From Williamwhitmania sp035530955 (lineage in GTDB: Bacteria; Bacteroidota; Bacteroidia; Bacteroidales; Williamwhitmaniaceae): a stretch of 9,703 nt of DNA. The stretch spans positions 1 to 9,703 of the forward strand of contig DATKTT010000162.1 in the NCBI GenBank assembly GCA_035530955.1. The letters are read 5' to 3'. Shown piece after piece: positions 5,961 through 9,703 of this stretch (position 1 is its first letter; every line of letters begins with the position of its first letter). The notes below the pieces were generated by a model. That model had not been told where the DNA came from and ran no database searches. It saw only the letters and a program-made list of their open reading frames with translations. Made by a program: the position numbers and the translations under genes.

Positions 5961-5978
5961 TGTAATCATTTACTTACA
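5961..5978 (-). promoter_or_regulatory. TetR operator-like site upstream of tetR
   Basis: TGTAATCATTTACTTACA (plus strand) has TGTAA/TTACA ends and shares 13 of 18 positions with the site upstream of the TauE/SafE gene. It touches the -7 element on its downstream side, covers the expected transcription start and lies 13 bases before the tetR ATG, an arrangement suited to autorepression. Confidence 0.7.
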
Positions 5979-6008
5979 AAAGTAATATACCGTTGTTCTA
6001 AAAGCAAG
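5977..6008 (-). promoter_or_regulatory. Promoter of tetR
   Basis: On the minus strand TACTTTTG (5984-5977) is an exact match to the Bacteroidota -7 pattern TAnnTTTG. A CTTG (6008-6005) stands 20 bases upstream as a -33 element close to TTTG. Transcription would start inside the adjacent operator-like dyad. Confidence 0.6.
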
Positions 6009-6168
6009 AAAAAAGTAAAATATTTTCAAAAATACTAATTCATATTTAGGATAACAATCATTATTTCACTGTAATACAAATAATTACAATTTAGTCGATA
6101 TACATCTATTGAACGCTGAGTGTTTAACATGCATACCCAAAAAGCAAAACAAACTATTTCTAATAAGA

Positions 6169-6204
6169 GCAGCCATCTACCCCATTCTGTGGGTAAATAG
6201 CTGC
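6169..6204 (-). terminator. mgtA: Terminator-like hairpin behind mgtA
   Basis: Arms GCAGCCATCTACCC (6169-6182) and GGGTAAATAGCTGC (6191-6204) pair over 14 positions with an 8-base loop. In the minus-strand transcript the two imperfect positions become G-U pairs, so the stem is complete in that RNA. The downstream sequence on the minus strand is T-rich (TTTGTTTTGCTTTTT about 20 bases later) but not immediately adjacent. It lies 55 bases after the mgtA stop. The rest of the 311-base gap (5948-6258) holds the tetR promoter region and AT-rich DNA without a gene. Confidence 0.6.
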
Positions 6205-6258
6205 GACTTGACTAGCTTAACAACCGCTTGCGAAGTTCCATCCTTTGCTGAATACTCC

Positions 6259-8946
6259 CTAAAAGTCGTGGAATTTCCGAATAAACCACCCCTTAACAAC
6301 CTGCGTTAGCAAGGCATACGATACCAGTATGACCACCAAAAAGAGGAAGTAAAGTGGTGGAAGAGGCTGAAGTCCCATTGCTCCTGCCCAAGGCATCATT
6401 GGAATTGCAATGCCAATGGTCATAATGAGCAGTGTAAGCAGAATAACCGGTGGGGTGGCCCAGCTCTGGAAGAAGGGAACCTTACGGGTGCGAATTAGAT
6501 GCACAATGAGCGTTTGGGAGAGCAGCCCCTCCACAAACCATCCGCTCTGGAAAAGGCTCTGATGCTCGATTGTAGAGGCCTTAAAAAAGAAATACATGAG
6601 GGCAAAAGTGGCGTAGTCGAAAATGGAGCTGATGGGCCCGATGTAGAGAATAAAACGGGTAATCCCAGAGGTGTCCCACTTCCTTGGCCTATCGATGTAC
6701 TCCTTGTCGACCGTATCGAGCGGTATGGCAATTTGGGACATATCGTATAGCAGGTTCTGCAGCAGCAGCTGGGCTGGAAGCATGGGCAAGAAGGGCAGAA
6801 AAACGCTGGCGCCAAGCATGCTAAACATGTTACCAAAGTTGCTGCTAGCAGTCATCTTAATATACTTCAAAATATTTCCAAAGGTGCGCCTGCCGTAAAC
6901 AATCCCTTTACGAAGCACCGTAAGGTCCTTCTCGAGCAGAATGATGTCGGCGCTCTCCTTGGAGATATCGGTGGCAGTATCCACCGAAATACCAACGTCG
7001 GCCACGCGGAGTGCTCCGGCATCGTTAATACCGTCGCCCATAAAGCCAACGGTGTGTCCAATAGCCTGTAGGTTCTGCACCACCCTTATTTTCTGGTCGG
7101 GGCTCAGCTTGGCAAAAATGCTAATGCCATCGATGCGTTCCCGAAGAGCGCTGTCCGAAAGTTGCTCCAGCTCGCTACCCAGCATGATAGTAATGACGGG
7201 AATACCTACCTCGCGGCAAACTTTACCGGTTACAACCTCGTTGTCGCCGGTGAGCACCTTTACTGCAACACCGAGCTCGTGTAGCGACTCAATGGCGTCC
7301 TTTGCAGTTGGTTTTGCAGGATCCAAAAAGCCAATCAATCCAATCAGCAGCATATCTTTTTCATCGGCTACAGAGTAGTTCAGCTCGCGATCCTCAAAAA
7401 ACTTAACGGCCACAAGCAGCACTCGCATCCCATCCTCATTGAGTTTCTTGGTCTGACGGAGAACCTCGTCGCGCATCTCTTCCTGAAGGGGAACCACCTC
7501 GTCGGAGGCAATCTGCAGCTGGTTGTCGTCGCCGGGGTCGTACACGAGGCTGCACATGTCCAGCATCTCCTCCACGGCTCCCTTGCATATTAGCAAGTGC
7601 TTGCCATCGTTCTGCCGTAATATAACGGAGAGTCGGCGCCGCATGAAGTCGAACGGTATCTCATCCACCTTCTCGTAGCGCTCCTCCACCATGGTATCGT
7701 GCAGCTCCACATGCTGAAGGATAGCCATATCGAGCAAACTTTTGAGGCCGGTTTGGTGGTAGCTGTTGAGGTAGGCCCACTTCAGCACCTCATGGTCGTC
7801 GTAGCCCATCACGTTAAGGTGGCGCTCCAGCACAATTTTATCGAGGGTGAGGGTTCCTGTCTTGTCGGTGCAGAGCACATCCATGGCACCAAGGTTCTGA
7901 ATGGCATTTAGGCGCTTCACAATCACCTTTCGCTTGCTCATGCTCACAGCTCCCTTGGCTAGGTTTGCCGTAACTATCATGGGTAGCATTTCAGGCGTTA
8001 AGCCCACAGCCACCGCAATGGCGAAGAGCAGCGCATCGAACCAGTTTCCTTTCACCAAGCCGTTGATAAGAAAAATGAGCGGCACCATTACCACCATAAA
8101 GCGGATAAGCAGCCAGCTTATCTTCTTAATCCCCTTATCGAAGCTGGTTTCGGCACGCTTGCCCGACAGTGTGCTGGAAATGCTGCCAAAGTAGGTTAGG
8201 TTACCCGTATTCACAACAATTGCCGTAGCCGTGCCGCTCTCCACATTGGTTCCCATGAAGCAGAGGTTCGTTAGTTCCAGTGTGGACAATTTACTGGCCA
8301 CATCCACCTGATGGTCCCTTTTTTCAACCGGCAAGGCCTCACCGGTAAGCACCGACTGGTTTATAAAGAGATCCTTCGACTGGAGAATGCGACAATCGGC
8401 CGGAATCATATCGCCGGCGGAAAGGAATATAATGTCACCGGGGACCAGCTCACCAATCTCCACCTCCTCGCGACCCGCCGGTTGGCGATGCACCGTGGCG
8501 GTGGTTTTTACCATGCTCTTCAAACGTTCCGCAGCCCGACTACTCTTGAACTCCTGCACAAAGCGGAGCATGGAGCTAATGAGCACCATAATGGAGACCA
8601 CCACCACCGTTTTATACTCCTTCTCCTCGGGTGGGGCGAGCCACACATCAATAATGAACGAAACAACGGCAATGAGCACCAGTATGCCCACAAAGGGGTT
8701 GATAAAGGCGTCGAGCAGCTGCCGGTACCATGTTGGTGGCCTGTCGTGCCTCACGTCGTTTAAGCCATACTGCTCCTGCTTTTGCTCAACCTCCTCGGCA
8801 GTTAAACCCTCGGGGTTGGTCTCAAGAAAGCCGTAGATGTGTGAAATGAAAAGTTGAGCAGCCTGCCGTAGCCGTACAGTTGCCTCCTGATTTAACCCAC
8901 CAGCGTTGGAAAAGGTGGAGCCAATTTTCTTTGCGACTTTAATCAT
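6259..8946 (-). CDS. mgtA: Magnesium-translocating P-type ATPase (MgtA/MgtB, P3B)
   Basis: A complete 895-residue ATPase, the normal length for MgtA/MgtB. It moves Mg2+ into the cytoplasm using ATP and is usually induced when Mg2+ is scarce. Visible in order: a cytoplasmic N-terminus, a first membrane pair (about residues 85-125), the actuator domain with LTGEALPVEK (TGE at 201-203), a membrane pair with the GLTPEMLPMIV motif, the phosphorylation loop CTDKTGTLT (phosphorylated Asp361), the nucleotide domain with KGAVEEML, then LTGDN, FMGDGINDAGALR (GDGIND at 637-642) and a C-terminal six-segment membrane region. The PEMLPM membrane motif separates it from Ca2+ or heavy-metal pumps. The ATG at 8946 follows AGAGGCATTACCA, a weak Shine-Dalgarno-like run. 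It is transcribed alone: promoter near 9079, hairpin terminator at 6169-6204. Confidence 0.95.
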   Translation of the reverse strand: MIKVAKKIGSTFSNAGGLNQEATVRLRQAAQLFISHIYGFLETNPEGLTAEEVEQKQEQYGLNDVRHDRPPTWYRQLLDAFINPFVGILVLIAVVSFIIDVWLAPPEEKEYKTVVVVSIMVLISSMLRFVQEFKSSRAAERLKSMVKTTATVHRQPAGREEVEIGELVPGDIIFLSAGDMIPADCRILQSKDLFINQSVLTGEALPVEKRDHQVDVASKLSTLELTNLCFMGTNVESGTATAIVVNTGNLTYFGSISSTLSGKRAETSFDKGIKKISWLLIRFMVVMVPLIFLINGLVKGNWFDALLFAIAVAVGLTPEMLPMIVTANLAKGAVSMSKRKVIVKRLNAIQNLGAMDVLCTDKTGTLTLDKIVLERHLNVMGYDDHEVLKWAYLNSYHQTGLKSLLDMAILQHVELHDTMVEERYEKVDEIPFDFMRRRLSVILRQNDGKHLLICKGAVEEMLDMCSLVYDPGDDNQLQIASDEVVPLQEEMRDEVLRQTKKLNEDGMRVLLVAVKFFEDRELNYSVADEKDMLLIGLIGFLDPAKPTAKDAIESLHELGVAVKVLTGDNEVVTGKVCREVGIPVITIMLGSELEQLSDSALRERIDGISIFAKLSPDQKIRVVQNLQAIGHTVGFMGDGINDAGALRVADVGISVDTATDISKESADIILLEKDLTVLRKGIVYGRRTFGNILKYIKMTASSNFGNMFSMLGASVFLPFLPMLPAQLLLQNLLYDMSQIAIPLDTVDKEYIDRPRKWDTSGITRFILYIGPISSIFDYATFALMYFFFKASTIEHQSLFQSGWFVEGLLSQTLIVHLIRTRKVPFFQSWATPPVILLTLLIMTIGIAIPMMPWAGAMGLQPLPPLYFLFLVVILVSYALLTQVVKGWFIRKFHDF

Positions 8947-8953
8947 TGGTAAT

Positions 8954-8982
8954 GCCTCTGTTAATGCAACAAAAAGAGAGGC
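8954..8982 (-). promoter_or_regulatory. Hairpin next to the mgtA start codon
   Basis: GCCTCT (8954-8959) and AGAGGC (8977-8982) are exact 6-bp reverse complements with a 17-base loop. In the mgtA transcript the 3' arm is AGAGGC, seven bases before the ATG, and includes the only Shine-Dalgarno-like AGAGG. Pairing would hide it. A role in translational control is inference. Confidence 0.4.
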
Positions 8983-9024
8983 AAACCGCTACTCACCCCC
9001 TATTGATGCGTGGTTGTTAATGCA
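8959..9024 (-). repeat. Direct repeat TGTTAATGCA in the mgtA leader
   Basis: The 10-base word TGTTAATGCA occurs at 8959-8968 and 9015-9024, 56 bases apart, both within the predicted untranslated leader of mgtA. It could be a paired regulator site or an RNA element; no function is known to me. Confidence 0.45.
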
Positions 9025-9078
9025 TTCTTTCTACTAAAAGGGCCATCGTCCATAAGAAATGAGAATTAATTTGCAGGA

Positions 9079-9086
9079 CAAAAGTA
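9079..9086 (-). promoter_or_regulatory. Putative -7 promoter element of mgtA
   Basis: TACTTTTG on the minus strand is an exact match to TAnnTTTG and the same word as in the tetR promoter. No TTTG-like -33 box is seen at the right distance. The start of transcription would be near 9073, giving a leader of about 125 bases. The weak -33 would fit a promoter that needs an activator. Confidence 0.5.
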
Positions 9087-9147
9087 GGCTAATTTTACAA
9101 TATGGCGCTGCTGGTTGGTTACTTAAAAAAGGTTAAAAGATTCGGAA

Positions 9148-9220
9148 GTTATTCAGAAGTTAAACGGGAGTTAAACAGGAGTTAGAGGAAGTTAGAAGAA
9201 GTTAGAAGAAGTTAGAAGAA
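9148..9220. repeat. Tandem repeat array of 10-11 bp units (GTTAGAAGAA)
   Basis: Seven consecutive units each start with GTTA. Three diverged 11-base units (9148-9158, 9159-9169, 9170-9180) are followed by a 10-base GTTAGAGGAA (9181-9190) and three identical GTTAGAAGAA units (9191-9220). The period shifts from 11 to 10 and the units become uniform, suggesting recent expansion at one end. A similar GTTAAAAG stands upstream at 9132. The array lies about 60 bases upstream of the mgtA -7 element. Confidence 0.85.
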
Positions 9221-9260
9221 TTCAACCAATGCAGGGACAAAAAAAAATTCGTCTATAGCT

Positions 9261-9378
9261 CAACCCCAGAGGGGTTGCATGTTTGTAGCCGGTGGGCAAA
9301 CCCCGGAAATGAAACATACCAAGCGCGAGCGGTGCACGCACAATCGCTGTTCAATTCACCACAGCTGCCCTGCACCGC
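9261..9378. repeat. REP-like cluster of inverted repeats (first cluster)
   Basis: CAACCCC (9261-9267) and GGGGTTG (9271-9277) form a perfect 7-bp hairpin with loop AGA. Directly after it ATGTTT (9279-9284) pairs with AAACAT (9312-9317), enclosing a CCGG/CCGG stem (9289-9292, 9303-9306). Further on GCGGTGCA (9329-9336) pairs with TGCACCGC (9371-9378). This density of stems without an open frame resembles the repeated palindromic elements found between genes in Bacteroidota. Whether it recurs in this genome cannot be tested here. The following 9379-9514 shows only a 10-bp self-palindrome, CGCAATTGCG (9433-9442), and no gene. Confidence 0.55.
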
Positions 9379-9514
9379 AATCACAATATGTTGAGAAAGG
9401 AAGTTAATGAAGCCGTAGCGAAGCAAAGATCCCGCAATTGCGTAATTAAAGGATTAAGAGAATACGACCAATGGTAGAGAATCGCTATGCCCCCACCCCA
9501 ATGCAATTCAGCAT

Positions 9515-9579
9515 CATAGCTCACGGTTAAAACCGTGGGTTATGAACGTGCTAGAAAGATGAAACCGTTTCAACGGTTT
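9515..9579. repeat. REP-like pair of palindromes at the 3' end of the partial gene (second cluster)
   Basis: CATAGCTCACGGTT (9515-9528) pairs with AACCGTGGGTTATG (9531-9544) around two bases: 12 exact pairs, with the other two forming G-U pairs in plus-strand RNA. AAACCGTT (9562-9569) and AACGGTTT (9572-9579) form a second perfect 8-bp palindrome sharing the core ACCGT. This second palindrome overlaps the TAA of the neighbouring partial gene (9580-9578). The pair of related palindromes is typical of REP-like elements and might also aid termination. Confidence 0.6.
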
Positions 9580-9703
9580 ACCTTCCAACCATTATTTCGG
9601 CAATTACTGCATTGGGATCATTGAGTAAGTCCTGTTCCTTATGGCTGAGCTCCAAATCTTTTATGGCCCTCTCCATTGTTGGTTTCAGGGTAAATAGATA
9701 TGC
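9578..9703 (-). CDS. C-terminal end of an unrecognised protein
   Basis: A frame is open from the right edge to a TAA at 9580-9578: 41 residues, starting AYLFTLKPTMERAIKDLELS and ending NDPNAVIAEIMVGR. The composition is that of an ordinary soluble helical protein (charged and hydrophobic residues alternating), not random translation. The orientation matches every other gene in the window. I do not recognise the family from this tail, and no other part is visible. The stop codon lies at the edge of a palindrome, so the last two or three residues may be affected by insertion of that element. Confidence 0.6.
   Translation of the reverse strand, partial: AYLFTLKPTMERAIKDLELSHKEQDLLNDPNAVIAEIMVGR

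Noticed and set aside
6070..6088. Third TGTAA...TTACA dyad upstream of tetR
   Set aside because: Spacing is 9 rather than 8 bases, the centre differs from the two good sites, and it lies in AT-rich DNA about 85 bases upstream of the promoter, so chance is likely.
8311..8836. Two plus-strand open frames of about 150 residues opposite mgtA
   Set aside because: Both are antisense to conserved P-type ATPase sequence, overlap each other and show no family features.
8947..9086. M-box (ykoK) magnesium riboswitch upstream of mgtA
   Set aside because: I cannot see the conserved M-box core sequences, and the leader seems too short for that riboswitch together with its expression platform.
9261..9579. 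CRISPR array
   Set aside because: The repeats are different palindromes of different lengths without regularly spaced identical units, and no cas gene is present.

Overview
The window looks like a chromosomal segment from a member of the Bacteroidota, probably Bacteroidales-like. Three things suggest this: promoter elements of the Bacteroidota type (TAnnTTTG at -7, sometimes with a TTTG-like -33), general lack of strong Shine-Dalgarno sequences, and a short GTTAGAAGAA tandem repeat with GC-rich palindromes of the kind seen in intergenic DNA of this phylum. The species cannot be named from sequence alone. Every gene I can support lies on the minus strand, so transcription runs from high to low coordinates.

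Read in transcription order, the right edge (9703-9578) holds the last 41 codons of an unrecognised gene. It ends in a palindrome-rich, gene-free stretch of about 630 bases. That stretch carries two clusters of inverted repeats, a 10-11 bp tandem repeat, and the promoter and leader of the next gene. That gene encodes a complete MgtA/MgtB-type P3B ATPase (8946-6259) for Mg2+ uptake, followed by a terminator-like hairpin.

Next comes a regulated cassette: a TetR/AcrR repressor (5947-5357), a TauE/SafE-family permease (5309-4557), an OprO/OprP-like porin (4554-3550) and an FmdE-family protein with a C-terminal zinc finger (3458-2856). Two related 18-bp operator-like dyads lie exactly 13 bases upstream of the TetR and TauE start codons, which suggests that TetR controls itself and the transport genes. 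Directly behind FmdE is an undocumented relic: 72 bases still readable as the C-terminus of a second TauE/SafE gene, with one in-frame stop. It implies that a paralogous transporter was lost by deletion. A dihydrolipoamide-dehydrogenase-like flavoprotein (2657-1233) follows and ends in a strong terminator.

The T-tract of that terminator runs into the promoter of the last unit: a small ArsR-family regulator, a rhodanese-fold protein whose catalytic cysteine position is aspartate, and the first 63 codons of a low-molecular-weight phosphatase/thioredoxin-type arsenate reductase cut by the left edge. A perfect 9-bp dyad over the -7 element is the likely ArsR operator and moves the ArsR start to a GTG at 983. 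The regulator lacks the usual cysteine pair of the DNA-binding helix but has a cysteine pair at its extreme C-terminus.

Together the segment deals with ions and soft-metal or oxyanion stress: Mg2+ import, a repressor-controlled anion porin/permease module, and an arsenic-type detoxification operon. The substrate of the TauE-porin-FmdE module is not determined by the sequence.
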